Below, piece by piece: positions 24,996 through 37,250 of a DNA stretch of 64,000 nt. Source of the DNA: Pseudisothecium myosuroides (taxonomy: Eukaryota > Streptophyta > Bryopsida > Hypnales > Lembophyllaceae); assembly GCA_951799445.1 (NCBI GenBank), contig OX637289.1:6167321-6231320 (forward strand). The letters run 5' to 3'. The notes under the pieces are model-generated. The model had not been told where the DNA came from, did no database searches, and saw only the letters and a program-made list of their open reading frames with translations. A program made the translations under genes and the position numbers. Position 1 is the stretch's first letter; each line of letters opens with the position of its first letter.

Positions 24996-25375
24996 GCCCC
25001 TAAGGTCCCGAGGCCATTTTTTTGGTCAAAAACCATTCAAAACTACCATTTCTGTTGCATTCATCCAAGAAAGCAGATAAAACTTTTTTTTTAGAATCTA
25101 ACCATAGGGTCCGGTACTTCACTTGTTTGAGATCATGTAGTCAAAATTTCATCAAATTTGACTATACGGATTGGAATTTATTAGCATTCAAAGTTGGACA
25201 AAATGTTTTTTTTCAAGAACATCCTTAGATTGCCCGAAAAACAAGATTGTCCATAACTTTTTCATCACTAGTCCAAGTAGAATGAATCAAAGTTATACAT
25301 GTAGAAAAAAAATATAGTAATTTAGAAAGAAAATTTTAAAAATTATTTTGACTTTTGTGATTTTTTTTGGGCTAC
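24996..25375 (-). mobile_element. Internally deleted TTAA-family element, reverse orientation
   Basis: It begins CCCCTAAGGTCCCGAGGCC, the inverse of the right end of copy E. Further on, CAAGATTGTCCATAACTTTTTC is the reverse complement of an internal phrase of copies A and B. The middle is missing and the other terminus was not found, so this is a damaged copy. Confidence 0.5.
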
Positions 25376-25810
25376 TCGCCAACCTCTGTTTTGGGCTACC
25401 TTAGTCATAGGCTAATGTCTTTCCAAAGTTAACCTTGTAAAGAGGTAATAGCCTCTGTGATGAATGACAAAGAATCCTTCTATGTAAGACAAAAGTGCAA
25501 AATGTTCATCCTTGGAATTTTGGATTTAGGGCCCAATTGTTGGCCCTAATATTAATATAAAGGGCTCTGAAGGTTTGATCTCTCGAAATACAGTAGTGTG
25601 CCCCATCCTAAATGCAACAGTCGTCTCTCCCAGTCTCCTGCAGTTGGATAAGCCCCCCTCCGTCACTCCATCCCCGTCGGGATGCACAGCAGATTTCCAA
25701 ATTGTAACCCCACTCAAGCTGCGGATTAGATTCCTTAGAATTTCTCACATTCCTCTTTTCCGAGCTGGGTTTGAGCCTCCATTCGCATTTGCTCGTGAAG
25801 CTTGCAAGCT

Positions 25811-27447
25811 ATGACCTCCGCGGTCACGGCGTCCATGGCGTCGCTGTCCCTGCAAGGCTCCTCCTTCACGGAGTTTCATGGCTTATCTGCCAGCCCATCC
25901 TTTCGCCCTTCCACGCCCTCGTCTGCACGCCCTGGTGAGATTGGATTGTAGTTTGAATGAAGTGAAATTGATGTGAAATTCAATGAATTTGCTTCGTCGC
26001 CTCAGGATTTGAAATTAGTTCGATGCCAATTTGGTAGGTCATGCTTCATAGGGCGTCATTGTTCTTGTTTTCTCAACCTTGACTAAGTTAAACCCTTGCA
26101 GCCATGGTGCGGAAGGCCTTGACGATCGAAGCGTCCAGGGATCCAACGCGGAGGGAAACTGTGAAAACTCGTCATAGGCGGTTGAGGAAGAAGGTATGTA
26201 TGATACTGTGAAAATTCTCCTCATCAGTTATTTGAAAAATGGTCAGTTACTATTACATTTGTACGCTTCCACCTCTTTTTTTGAGAATCGGAATCACCTG
26301 ACGTGAGTGATCAAAATTGGCTAGCATTGTGAACTTAAACTTTGAATATTGTAAAGCATTCTTCAACTTTCATATACCTCCTGTTGGGTTTTCTTTTAAG
26401 TTAAGATAGCAGGCCATTATACAAACTTTTCTTAAACCTTTTATATAATCAGAATGCTGGATTTGGACCTTTGGGTGCAGCAGCGGGTCTCTAAAGAATG
26501 ATATAAGAATTGGAAGAGCTAAGACAATGATTTTCATTCATTATTCTTGATTATGAGCACATTGCCTCTGAGTGTTAAAAAATCGTGAAAGCACATGAAA
26601 GAGCGAATTCATCAATGTCAGTTATTTTTCCATTGACCTAAAAATGACCGATTTAAGGTGCCGAGTGTGAATTCTTTGAGGTCTTTGTAACGAATGTGCT
26701 GATCTGGTGATTGCAGCTGAGTGGCACTACTGAGAGGCCTCGATTGGCGGTCTTCCGCTCCAACCAACATCTTTACGTGCAAGTTATTGACGACACGAAG
26801 CAGCATACTCTAGCTGCTGCATCCACTCTCTCCAAGGAAATTCGTGAGACCATCGAGGACACAGCAGGCCCAACAATTGTGAGTTTGGTTTAGGGTTTAG
26901 GGTTGAAGCTATGCTTGACTTAACCCTAAGGGACCAAGAAGCCAGATTAAGGCCTCATTGCTCTTTTGCAGTTTTTGAGTACGTTATATACGTGAACTTC
27001 GTTTTCAATTTTGTTTCTTTTATTGACCAACCCATGCAATGTTCTTCTTTGATGTAGAATTTGGCCCCATCTGAATTACATGGTTCAGAAGATGATCAAC
27101 CGAGCTGGTCCTTTTAATATCCATTAATCCTTGGTCCTTTAGAGAGGTTTGGTGCTTGGTTTTTATTTACATCGATTGGTGTGGTGGCTCGTCGATTGTC
27201 TCCATCATGTATATGTCGGAGGTCACGACAGGATCGAAAGTTAGGGTTTGGATTAACATATTGAAATTTGACATGTTACCTCGCTTGGTCTGTTCAGGAC
27301 GCTGCTAAGAAGGTGGGAGAGGCTATTGGAAAGTTATGCGTAGAGAGAGGTATTAGCAAGGTGGCTTTTGATAGGGGAGGCTTCGTTTATCACGGGCGTG
27401 TCAAGGCATTGGCAGATGCTGCACGTGAAGCTGGTTTAGAGTTCTAG
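25811..27447 (+). CDS. RPL18: Chloroplast 50S ribosomal protein uL18 (L18)
   Basis: Four exons: 25811-25934, 26102-26193, 26717-26878 and 27298-27447, phases consistent, 175 residues. Residues 1 to about 42 are a Ser/Ala-rich chloroplast transit peptide. The mature part begins around [20 protein letters not shown] and carries bacterial-type uL18 signatures [51 protein letters not shown] and [19 protein letters not shown] at the C-terminus. uL18 binds 5S rRNA and is part of the central protuberance of the large plastid ribosomal subunit. Length fits plant orthologues (about 165-175). Intron 3 starts with two TTTAGGG units right after the 5' splice site. The neighbouring minus-strand gene ends about 260 bp downstream (convergent). 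Identification is confident; whether Met1 or a nearby in-frame Met is used is open. Confidence 0.93.
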
Positions 27448-27707
27448 ACATCGTCTAAGTAGGTAGGAACACACATTTTGATGGTCCTGGTGAGTGGACA
27501 ATGATATTCTATCAGATTACTTGTTAGAAATGTAGGAGTCCTTCAAGGAATGCATAGATATTTGTTTGTCAATGCACTTGATATAACCGTCTCAAACTGT
27601 TTTCTTTCGTTTCGTCCCATTGTTTGTGTAGTTTTTGACAGCGGTGATTTTATCCCCCGTTGCCTGCCTATTCGATTACTGCTGCGTTACCAATTACATT
27701 GCATAGA

Positions 27708-28070
27708 TCACGCCCCAACAGCTGGTTGTAGAATTGAGCCATTGATCATTTCTTCCATATCATCCTTAGAAATGCTTTCGCGTTCCGAATTGGACGCCTT
27801 AGGCTTCGTGACTTCAGAAGGTTCCATCTGCTCGTGAGGTGTTGCGTTCATCAGCAAGGCAGGTCTCTTCCTCTTAGATTCGGTCTTAGAAGGGGCTTTG
27901 GAACTGGGATTCGGAACTGGAGACTCCTCAGCTTCCTCTTCGTTTTCTTCTACTACATCCTGATGAGGCTTTGCATTTATTCGCAGGGCCCGATGCCTCG
28001 TTCTCCTCAGGTTTAGCTTTCCTTTCATCTTCACAAACCTAGCTGACAGTTTGTGATGTCTCTGAACTTG
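27708..28070 (-). CDS. C-terminal exon of an unrecognised basic/acidic protein
   Basis: An open frame ends at a stop at 27708 and reads back through KLNLRRTRHRALRINAKPHQ, an acidic stretch, then KRKRPALLMNATPHEQ, to an acceptor-like CTGTAG near 28070. Two short segments resemble each other (RALRINAKPHQ and PALLMNATPHE). The first ATG in frame is at 28028. Upstream on the same strand a further exon-like frame is bounded by splice consensus at 28390-28543 and includes IPIAVEETTRILNTMRHILI. A Lys-rich frame lies at about 28165-28305. I could not join these in phase, so the gene model is incomplete and the family is unknown. It could be a real nuclear protein or a decayed gene. Confidence 0.35.
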   Translation of the reverse strand, partial: QVQRHHKLSARFVKMKGKLNLRRTRHRALRINAKPHQDVVEENEEEAEESPVPNPSSKAPSKTESKRKRPALLMNATPHEQMEPSEVTKPKASNSERESISKDDMEEMINGSILQPAVGA

Positions 28071-28549
28071 GAACTACAGAAGAATTGTGTCAAGTTCTAT
28101 TACCTTTTGTTTGTACTTTGCACCTTCAAGAGAGCACTTAGAATGTTCAAGATTCTCGAAACAAAGTCATACAATTATAATGGTGGTGGGTTTTTCTCTT
28201 CTCTGTGTTGTTCTCGCTTGGTTTCTTCTTGAATGCTCGCATGGTCACACGAGAGCCCTTGCCCTTAAAGTGCTTTGTCGATTTCTCTGTTCTTGTGAGA
28301 CTGAAATACTGCAATTTACCTAAACTCTAACAAACCTGAGTCCTGTCGTATCTTTCTTCCGCTTCGCTTTTCAGCAAGACCTAACTTACAGTGCTCATAG
28401 ACACACCGAAGAGCTTCTGGCATTCAAACTTACAAATTAATATGTGCCTCATGGTGTTCAATATTCTTGTTGTCTCTTCGACTGCAATAGGGATAGGAAG
28501 GTGAATCCAACGTACCCATGTAGTTATGGGGACGGATTTGCTACTGAGT

Positions 28550-29133
28550 CAGTCTGAAGTCCATCTCTTGGCAGTTCAAGTAGAAATTTAATGTGATTTT
28601 GGTAAATTAGTGTTACAAGCACTAACAGGATAATTCAGTGCAGCAGGAAATCCACCCCATGTCTATTCTAGAAAACCTAGCTACGCCACAATTTGACAAG
28701 GTTTAAGATAAATCAAAGTCGCAGAAAATTCACCCCCACAGGTCATTCATCGTACACTTGGTGACCCCCACATTGTTACAGAGTTTAATTCACTCATCTC
28801 GAACTGGAGACTGCAGCTATCAGCGACGCTCATCTGATATCTCATTGTAAATACGTCCTCCATTGTAGAGCTCTAAGGTTTTCAGATGGTTAAACTCATC
28901 AGGGCAAATAGACAGCCCTAATTTTCAAAACTAAGCCTTTCAAGAGCACATTTGGGCAATCACTAGAATTCTCCAAAACAACGAATACGACCAGGCAACT
29001 CACACGCTCCCTCAGCGCAGAGAAAACCACAACAACCGCCGCAAACATGTTCAACAACGCACAGTGCCATTGAACCCTAAATTATATGAATAGTAGAACT
29101 AGAATGGAAGTGAAAGATGAGCTAGGTTCCATG
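28550..29133. other. Intergenic, nothing recognised
   Basis: Spacer between the weak minus-strand gene and the NYN-domain gene. No domain or RNA seen. Confidence 0.35.
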
Positions 29134-30658
29134 CTAGGAGGTAAGATGGACATTCTCAAGGGCCTCAGAGACTTGCACATCATTATCTCCAGATGGAACT
29201 GGAGCTCGCACGACGAACAACTGTTTCGACGCACTCCAGTGCCGCGGCATGGGATGGAAGAGACGCTCACGGCTGGGTGTTTTCTCGGTTACGCCGAAAT
29301 TGAACTTGGTGGCCAGGTGGATGTCGTAGTCTTGCATGTGCAATCCACTGATCAGGTCTCGGAAGCAGGTGTCTCGAGCTGTGGAGATGAGGAAGATGGT
29401 GCTTGGAGCGGGGTTGCTGAGCGCCCACAAGGCTATGTCCACCATCATCGTCTTCATTGCTGCCGTCTCGGATCCTGGGGCGCCAGATGCAAATGTTAAG
29501 TTACACTAACTGATCATCAAATTGGCGTGATTCTGGACGCCCGAAATCGTGACATTCATGATGTGCATACAGCTCTAAAACTAGGATTGGTGGAGAATCT
29601 CTGTTTCAAGCGCCCTGGAAAGTGCCATTGTCTAGGAATTACACCAAGTGGGGGATATGGACGCTACTAAATTCATCGTTGTAGTTGTTACAATGACGAA
29701 ATTTCAAGAAATTGGGCACTATTTGAGCACTGTCTATTCCAGACCTAAACTGTAGATAAGGAATTGTGCACTTTGAATGTCACAAATCTGGAACTTTTGA
29801 GGTGTGTCATGTTAACGAATTCGACCTTCTTCAACAGCATACTGCGGAGTGCCCGATCGTGACATTCAAAAATTCTCTAAACTAAATCTGAAATTCCGGA
29901 CTTTAAGTGCCAGTCTCTCAAATTATTTGCCAATGTCACTAATGTGACAATCGTTTCATTGAAAACTAAGCCCAGTCAGGGTTACGGGAAGACGAAATCT
30001 TTCTGTGTCAGCATTGATTGCCTTAGACTGCGTTTTCATTTTAGTAATTCTGTTTTCAAAGATTCTGTTCTGAAGTTGTGAGTATACATACAAATTAAAG
30101 ATTTGAAAGGCGTTAAAAAAACAGACAAATGACGACTGAACTAGACACTGGGACACGGAATATAAAACGGTTTCATAGCATTCTCCCCTAGTTAGCAGTG
30201 TAATCAGAATAAATTTTACTTTAGCCCAAAACTTAGCCCAAAACACTATAAAAAATGCCAGTATAACGAAGAGAAGTGATCCACATTGATCTGAACAAAC
30301 ATCAAGAGTGAAATCTAGCAAACCATGCAAGACGAGCAGTACCAGGGAGCTTGCACGGTAAGATGCGGTGTTGCAAAGTAATGCCGCTGGCGATGAGCGA
30401 GTCCAGCCCCGCTTTCGAACCTAACCCGCCGTTTCCATACACATTGATGGTCACCCGACTTTCCTCACACGCCAAGTGACACTGAATCTCTTGCAACAAA
30501 GAAGCTGGCGCGCACGACTCGATTACAGGGCAACTCTCGATATCCCACCACACCAGAACCTCTTGCGTGCCATTCACAGGCTCTCGACACCGTCTCTGGG
30601 GATCTTCCAAGCTCTTCAATATCTGTAGTTCGGGGCTCTCAACAGTCGCCACATTCAT
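29134..30658 (-). CDS. NYN-domain (PIN-like nuclease fold) protein, MARF1-like
   Basis: Two exons: 30343-30658 (start ATG at 30658) and 29134-29474, joined in phase to give 218 residues. The fold is the NYN domain found in MARF1/limkain-b1 and many plant proteins: strand one VLVWWDIESCPV, then VTINVYGNGG, a SGITLQHRILP segment, MKTMMVDIALWALSNPAPST and IFLISTARDTCF. These enzymes are PIN-like ribonucleases. Here the usual D-x-E-N-C motif reads DIESC, and the usual S-G-D-R-D reads STARD, so one acidic site residue and an asparagine are altered. Activity may be reduced or lost. The C-terminal ~55 residues have no recognised domain, and no OST-HTH/LOTUS domain follows, unlike animal MARF1. A telomere-like AACCCTGAACCCTAAA near 30903 lies upstream of the start. 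Confidence 0.72.
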
Positions 30659-32410
30659 GTTGCCGAGCTAGTAATTCAATTCCAATTCAACACCCACTAG
30701 CTAGATCGATCAGTTAATTACTTTCTAGAGGATCAACAGTTCTAGCAGTCATCCTGCAATCGAGTGGTTGCAGGAGGACTCAAGTCGACACAAAGATTAA
30801 TGGTAACTTATGCACCGAGCTGCTCAATTAGCTTGAGATCCAGCACCAGATGTGACTCTAGCTGGGAAGAAAAAAATGCGAAACGAAAGCACAGAGATGC
30901 TAAACCCTGAACCCTAAAAAAACCGCCGCAAGCGAGAAGTACAGTATACTGGGGGTGGGTGGTGGTGCGCAGCAGAGGAATCGATCTGCATGGAAACTGT
31001 GGCTTCTTATTTGTCTTCAAGATGTGATCTTAGCTCGATACTATCATCTCGTTATGTGATAGGTGATTTAATACAGTTCACAATTTCGGATGAAACTGGA
31101 GGGATATTATTGAGGTTAGCCAGCAATAATGATTCTTATAGTGGCACTTTGGCAGGACTGATGACCGACAGTTCTGTAAATTACTGTCCACATTTCATGT
31201 TTTTGAGCTAAGTTTAGCACTTTGACAGGCGGCTGCTGGCTTCTGTAGCTTGCTTCGAAGTGATGTGAACTGGATGGTGGTCGGCGCATTCACGTGGCCG
31301 GAGGAGGTGACTGTGATGCTTTGATGTATACGGATTAACGGATATTTATGACAGATTCGATATCGTTTTGTCAGGGTACAGATCGACTTCCTTCAGGAAA
31401 TCAGGGGAGCCTGATATGACCCCAAATCTATACTCAACACAGCACAAGTTTCGAAAAAACAAATGATCGCTTCAGTAACTTGTGGGCATCTTTTCACTTC
31501 GATCAATGTCCGGTTATACTGTAGTAGCGGAATTTCACGTACAGTATTTGTCAGTTGTCGATTACAGCTTGCGGCCTAGAACGTACAGTAAATGCATGCA
31601 AGTCTTGGTTTGTAGAGGTTTGTGCAGATGAAGGACACAAATTTTATGCCACCCAAGCACACCGATTTAACGAAATATTGGATACACTCAGTCTAATTGA
31701 AGGTCGCCAAGGCTTACTATACTTCAGTGTTGCAGCTCCACTGATTTATCAAGTTAGTGAGTGACACTAATTACATATTATTTGTAAATGATTAAATTAT
31801 TGTATAATAAACTGAAAATTTACTGTATTGTACCAATTATCAGATTCAGTTTCCACTTTCCACAAGAATAAAATTTCCATGATGGATTTCCAGGAGAGGG
31901 CTGTTACATTCACTGAGGGGACACGATCAGACTGAATGATCTTCTTCGGGACAAGTAACTTACAGCCAACAGGGTGCCTGAACTGAATCCGATTGCAGCA
32001 GCATCTGGATAGGACTAATGTGGAGGCACTCATAAGTCCATAACCGACTACTTAACCCCGCCTTTTAGTTTGAGCTTCTAGGAATTTGCTCTAAATTGAA
32101 CAAAAAGCCAACATTTTGATAAGTTGTATCAAATTTAATTTTTTTAGAGGTTCGGTGGCCATTAAAAAAATTCAAGAGGGGAAAAAAGGTACAAGCTAGT
32201 CGTATCAATTTTTTTAAATTGTAACCGTACAAATTCAAACTAGACATGTTAGAGATCACATAGGAAAAGAAAACACAACAATACCACTTATAGATTGAAA
32301 GATTTTAATGTTTGATCATGAGGGTGTTAATACTACAAAAGTGATTTGATGTCTTCCAATCTTTTTTTTAAATGTCAAATCTAAAAAGTTGGTCAACAAA
32401 AAATATGAGG
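30659..32410. other. Intergenic, promoter side of the NYN gene
   Basis: A few 60-78 codon frames on both strands with no domains. One at 30990-31211 starts with an ATG but ends without any splice or homology support. Nothing else recognised. Confidence 0.35.
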
Positions 32411-32414
32411 TTAA

Positions 32415-33332
32415 CCCCTAAAGGACCATTGTCCCCTCGAGGGACAAATGGGAATTCGGGCATGTACCTTTTTGGTGTTTTACTTTGCCTGATTTTTTGA
32501 AACTTTTTGTGAATGTGAAGAATTGAAAGAGGTACGTGGCGGAAAATTTTTTTTGAAATCGGACCTTCGAGCGAGAAGTTATGCCATTTCTTGGAATGCG
32601 TGGGGACGTGGGGCAGCAAAAAAAATTTGCAAAATTTTGAATTTTTTTTTTAAATATTTTTTTTCTCATAGATTATATTTTTGTCTATCTGGAAATCCTT
32701 GATTCATTTCATTTGGATTTGTTATGAGGAAGTTATGGACATTCTTGTTTTTCGGGTAGTTAGAGCATCTTCTTGAAAAAAATAACTTGTAGGATTCATT
32801 TCGGAATGCAATTTTTGTAATTTTTCAAATTTTTTTTTTGTAATGGTTTAGTTTACTTGCTAGAACAATCTCACCATTGGGATTAGTGCATTTTAATTCC
32901 ATCTAAAATATATGAATATTTTAGATTTTCCTTCGATCTTGTATCTACTTCTACTTAACAATTTTTTTAAGAATGATAATTGAATTTTTTTGAATTTTTT
33001 TTTTTTTCCTAGACTCTCAACTCAATTCTCCACTATAAAGATTTAAAGCTCAAAACGCTGTAGTGCAAAAATTTTAAGTTAAAAATGTTTAAAGTCAAAA
33101 AATCTGGTCCCGCAATGTGCTGAAAAACTTGTTTTTTCCACTTTAAACACAGATATCTTGCAATCTGTGCAGTCAAAAATTCTGAAATTTTTTCCACACA
33201 TTCTTATACCAATTATGTGTAAGATCCTACGGTTAGATGTGGAAAAAAAAATTTAATTTTTTTTAATTTTTGCTATAGAAGTGGCAGTTTTGAGTGTTTT
33301 TTGGCAGAAAAAAGGCCTTGGTCCTTTAGAGG
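32415..33332 (+). mobile_element. TTAA-flanked non-autonomous element, copy E (~918 bp)
   Basis: The best-preserved complete copy. TTAA at 32411-32414 and 33333-33336. Ends CCCCTAAAGGACCATTGTCC and GGCCTTGGTCCTTTAGAGG. A near-palindrome TTGTCCCCTCGAGGGACAA lies just inside the left end. It closely matches copy A and the partial copy at 63537, suggesting relatively recent spread. No open frame of credible length. Confidence 0.8.
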
Positions 33333-33779
33333 TTAAAAGACCTAACGTGCATAACCCCAATCAATTTATGGCTTCTCAAAATCTACTCTACAATTTTTTT
33401 AAATGAATTTCTAATGTGATTTTTTCTCCAAGATCTGGTGTATTTGAGACTCATTTTTAAGCGCCTGTCAAAAGTACGGAAAGTCACTTGAGATTGCAAT
33501 GGACACCCTTCCACAAAATCTTGAATAGAAAAATCATAATCAATCATTTTCAAAATCAAATTTTTGATGCTAAAACTAGACTTCAAAAAGGATTCTTCAA
33601 AAACATAAACTACTAAAAATAGCAACTTGGTTAGGTTTTATTTAACTTCAAGGTATTGCCAACACCAAAATTTGGTGCCTTAGGCATTTAGAGATTAAGC
33701 AATTTTGGACAATTCTGGACATAATCTAGAGTAGTATAAGTCGAAGCAAATATTTTCCTATGTACAATGGGGTACCATT

Positions 33780-34510
33780 CAAAATGGCATTTTTGCATTT
33801 GCAAGGAAGGAAATTTTACATCTGCCAGCTTTGATAGCCTCATGAGGGCTGAAAATTTGTTTTTTTATGATGAAATTTTTGGTATAAAAGCATCTTTATA
33901 TTAATAACATGTGTACCAAATTTCAAAGTCAAAAGATTCACTTAAAAAAAGATATCCAAAGTCTACCAACAAGTGTAGCGGTGAGAAAATTTTCACTGCT
34001 GCCTACTTTGACAGCTTCCTTAGAAGGGCTGAAATATTTTTATTTGATCATGGAATTTTTGATAATATATGTGCCAAATTTCAAGGTCAAAAGATTCACA
34101 CAAAAAAGGATATTTGAAATCTACCAACATGTGTAGTTGTGAGAAACAATTTCACTACTACCAACTTTGACACTATCTCAAGGGTTGAAAAATTGTTTAT
34201 TTACCATGAAATTTTTATTATGAAATCATCTCTATATAAATAATATGTGTGCCAAATTTCAAGGTCAAAAGATTCACCTCCAAAAAAATATGCTAATTCT
34301 ACCAACGTGTATAGCTGTGAGAAAAATTTCACTACTACCATCTTTGACACTATCCCAAGGGCTAAAAAAAAACATTTTACCATAAAATTTTTGGCATGAG
34401 ATCATCTCTATAGTGATAAAATGTATGCCAAATTTCAAGGTCAAAAGATTTACTGAAAAACAAATATTCTAATTCTACCAACATGTGTAGTTGTGAGAAT
34501 GACCTTCTAC
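33780..34510 (+). repeat. Four-copy ~158-178-bp tandem array
   Basis: The anchor CCAAATTTCAARGTCAAAAG occurs at about 33916, 34074, 34252 and 34428 (spacings 158, 178 and 176). Each unit also has a CTACCAAC(A/G)(A/T)GTGTAG-type phrase and a TTTCACT..TACC phrase. Units differ by scattered substitutions. Non-coding, no satellite family recognised. Confidence 0.8.
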
Positions 34511-34554
34511 ATCCATGTGAAATTTTACCAAAAAATGACACTAGCCCAAGGGGT

Positions 34555-34650
34555 GAAAAAATTGTTCTCACAACTACACATGTTGGTAGAATTAACATAT
34601 CTTTTATTTTGTGAATCTTTTGAACTTGAAATTTGGCACACATGTTATTA
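34555..34650 (-). repeat. Inverted copy of the tandem unit
   Basis: CACAACTACACATGTTGGTA and CTTGAAATTTGGCACACATG are the reverse complement of the last tandem unit (34420-34510). The two copies could form a stem with a short spacer, and the LINE fragment starts a few bases further on. Confidence 0.7.
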
Positions 34651-34659
34651 AGTAAAGTA

Positions 34660-36975
34660 CATTCCAATTCTTTACATTGAAATGTTGCAAGGTGTACCAT
34701 TGAATATGACCCTTTTAATAACACCACCAAATACACTTCCACTTTCTATGTGGTCTGGGAGAAAAGAAGGAAGGACTCGAGCACGAGTAGCATGGGACAC
34801 TGCAATCGCCCCATTTATGCAAGGTGGCATCAAAGTAATCGACCCACTAGCCCAAACACAGGCATTATTGGCCAAATTTTTGATCAGGGGCCTACAGGAA
34901 GGAGAAGGGGCGTGGAGAATACTTCTCCAACATTGCGTTAAAATGATCAGGCCAGCAGGACCAAGAAATTGGCCTTCCGACGGCAATTGGCTAATGACAA
35001 CCACAAAGATCAAACTGGCAGGATCTTCCCTTTGGAAAGCAGTGTGGAGATCATGGTGTACAGTGAGAAAGGGGGCTATGCAGACCGAACCCCAAACGAT
35101 GTAGGAACTTCTGCGACAGCCCCTCTTCGGCAACCCATGGATAACAAATGAAGACGGAACGCCAATAGGGCTGGAGAAAGGTAGTCGATTCTCAACCTGG
35201 GCGGCCAAGGGACTCCAGCATATTAAAGACATCTGGCGAGAGGAGGACGACGAATGGCGGTCGGCAAGTCTTCTCCATGATCTTCTCCAAACGACAAGAT
35301 CATGGAAAACAAACGCGCTAAGGGAAGAATTGATTACAAGAAGCCCCAAGAAGCCCAATCAAGCCCAATCTCTAGGTATTGGCCACTGGATTACGATCGA
35401 TGAGGACGAGCAACAGCTGCAAGTCTACCACATCACAAAAGTTTTGGCAGGACAAACAACCATGGACACCTACCAACCCAGGGATTCTACTCTAGAGTCA
35501 AGGAAAATAGGCTCCAAACAAGGAGCAATACGGTTAGATCACGTTCAATCAGCCAGAATTCAACACAAGCGCCAGGACCAGCTCATAGGATACAACCCGA
35601 CTTACCCCATACCACAGGACACAACCGTCTGGCTCCCCCGTCCACACAAAAATGCTGATCTGGATTGGGACCCCGGCAAGTGGCAATGGCAATCAAACAC
35701 AAACGGAGCCTCTACACCCCTCTTCAGCTACAGTACGAAGCAAGGGTACAGGTGGGCAATACAAAGTCGGCTACGGACCACCCGATACGACAAGAGAATG
35801 CAAGAGCAAGGAGGCATAGACCAAGAAAGGAAGGACATTTACAAGAGATTATGGCACCCCTGGCTTCCTAGGAGAGTGAGTACCTTTCTCTGGTTACTGC
35901 ACAATGACAGTCTCCTGTTAGGTAGTTAGTTAACAAAAATGAATATTGATGGCTCATGCCAATTATGTAGTCTAGCTCCCATAGAGAAGATTCGTCATGC
36001 CTTTATAGAGTGTCCGGAGGTTAGCCGAGGGTGGAAGTAGTTCAACTCCCTCAGACATCTGTACAACCTCCCCCAACTTCAGTTGACCCAGGCCGACATT
36101 ATTGACGGAGAAGCCCTCACTCGCATATGGCTAACAGTAAGAAGATTTAGTAGTTCCTGCAAAGTTACTTATAGGAGACGCCATGGGATCTGCTCCGATG
36201 CATGATATTACAAAATATTTGGTGCCAACGATGCAACAAGGTAATGAAGAGCACACCTTTCCACCTCGGAACAGCTCTCCATAGTGCATGGCGTACTGTC
36301 ATTCAAATCAACGTGGCAGCTTGGAGGAATATATGGAAGGACCCACAGACAGCTACTCAACGAATTGCCACATTCCACGCCACTTGGACCTCCAACCCGG
36401 CTTTTTGTTCTATGACAATTGCGCCGGTTTGGAACTTCATCCCCGATGCAGCATTCCTCCCTCAGGATCTTGCCACACGCCCATCGATGGTAAATTCCAA
36501 GCAATCAATCCCTATCATACGGCCATCCTCTTCGCCAACCAGGACAGAACAGGACGAGAGCCAGGAAGAAGATTCGCAACTCACAGGAGTCGCTAATGAA
36601 ACTCGATCAATACCGACCTAAATACCCACCCGGAGAAGTACACATATAGATATCAACTCAGCGGACCCGCACAATTATTGGAGCGATGACCAATTCGAGG
36701 ACGACACAACACCCAACGGCATCAATAACACCATGCAGGAGAGAAGACGGGAGGCCTCACAAGAAGCAGATAGAATCCTCCGTCAAATCCTTCAGGAGAT
36801 CAATCAGGCTGGCGTGCAATCAAACAACATCGGCGGCAGGACTACAGCTGGAGACCAGGCCCAGGAGATCGATGACCCAACCGATTTGCCTCACGACCAT
36901 CGGCTGGCTACAGTAAACATCCAACTGCAAGCTACCTTCCACGCTATCTACAACGACTTAATGGACGATTAGGAT
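34660..36975 (+). mobile_element. LINE (non-LTR retrotransposon) 3' fragment, frameshifted
   Basis: Broken frames on the plus strand carry the C-terminal part of a plant L1-type reverse-transcriptase protein. 34682-35104 contains KVIDPLAQTQALLAKFLIRG, typical of the region after the RT domain. 35330-35929 contains WLPRRVSTFLWLLHNDSLLL, the start of the zf-RVT domain, and after a stop the frame continues with a CQLC...H..ECP zinc-binding pattern near 35955-36015. 36202-36621 continues with a Trp-rich tail, and 36733-36972 with another. The catalytic RT and endonuclease parts are missing (5' truncation is usual for LINEs). Stops at about 35102, 35928 and 36620 show it is dead. GC content is higher than the surroundings, consistent with a separate origin. 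Confidence 0.75.
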
Positions 36976-36984
36976 GTGCCCAAA

Positions 36985-37050
36985 CCTTTTTCCTTTCCTT
37001 TCCTTCCTTTTCTTCCTTTTCTTTCTTTCCTTTTCTTTGCATTATTTACT
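36985..37050 (+). repeat. Polypyrimidine CTTTCC tract
   Basis: Long run of C and T (CCTTTTTCCTTTCCTTTCCT and similar) right after the LINE reading frames; probably part of the element's 3' UTR. Confidence 0.6.
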
Positions 37051-37250
37051 TTACTGCTTTCTTGTGCTTATTACCAGTGCAATCGATTTCTAATTTCCTG
37101 AGTTTGCCCTGTTTTTTGTTTTCCTGAGTTTACCCTACTTTTGTTTTTCACATTGTTTCCTCTTCTCCCTCCCCCACTTCATCTTTTTTCAGCCTTGCTT
37201 ACTTATCCCCACTGTTCCCTGTATTATTGCACCCTCTCCCTTTCACTTTG

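Noticed and set aside
29086..29499. 137-codon plus-strand frame
   Set aside because: Antisense of the second exon of the NYN-domain gene.
34672..35358. 228-codon minus-strand frame
   Set aside because: Antisense of the LINE fragment, whose plus-strand translation has recognisable retrotransposon sequence.
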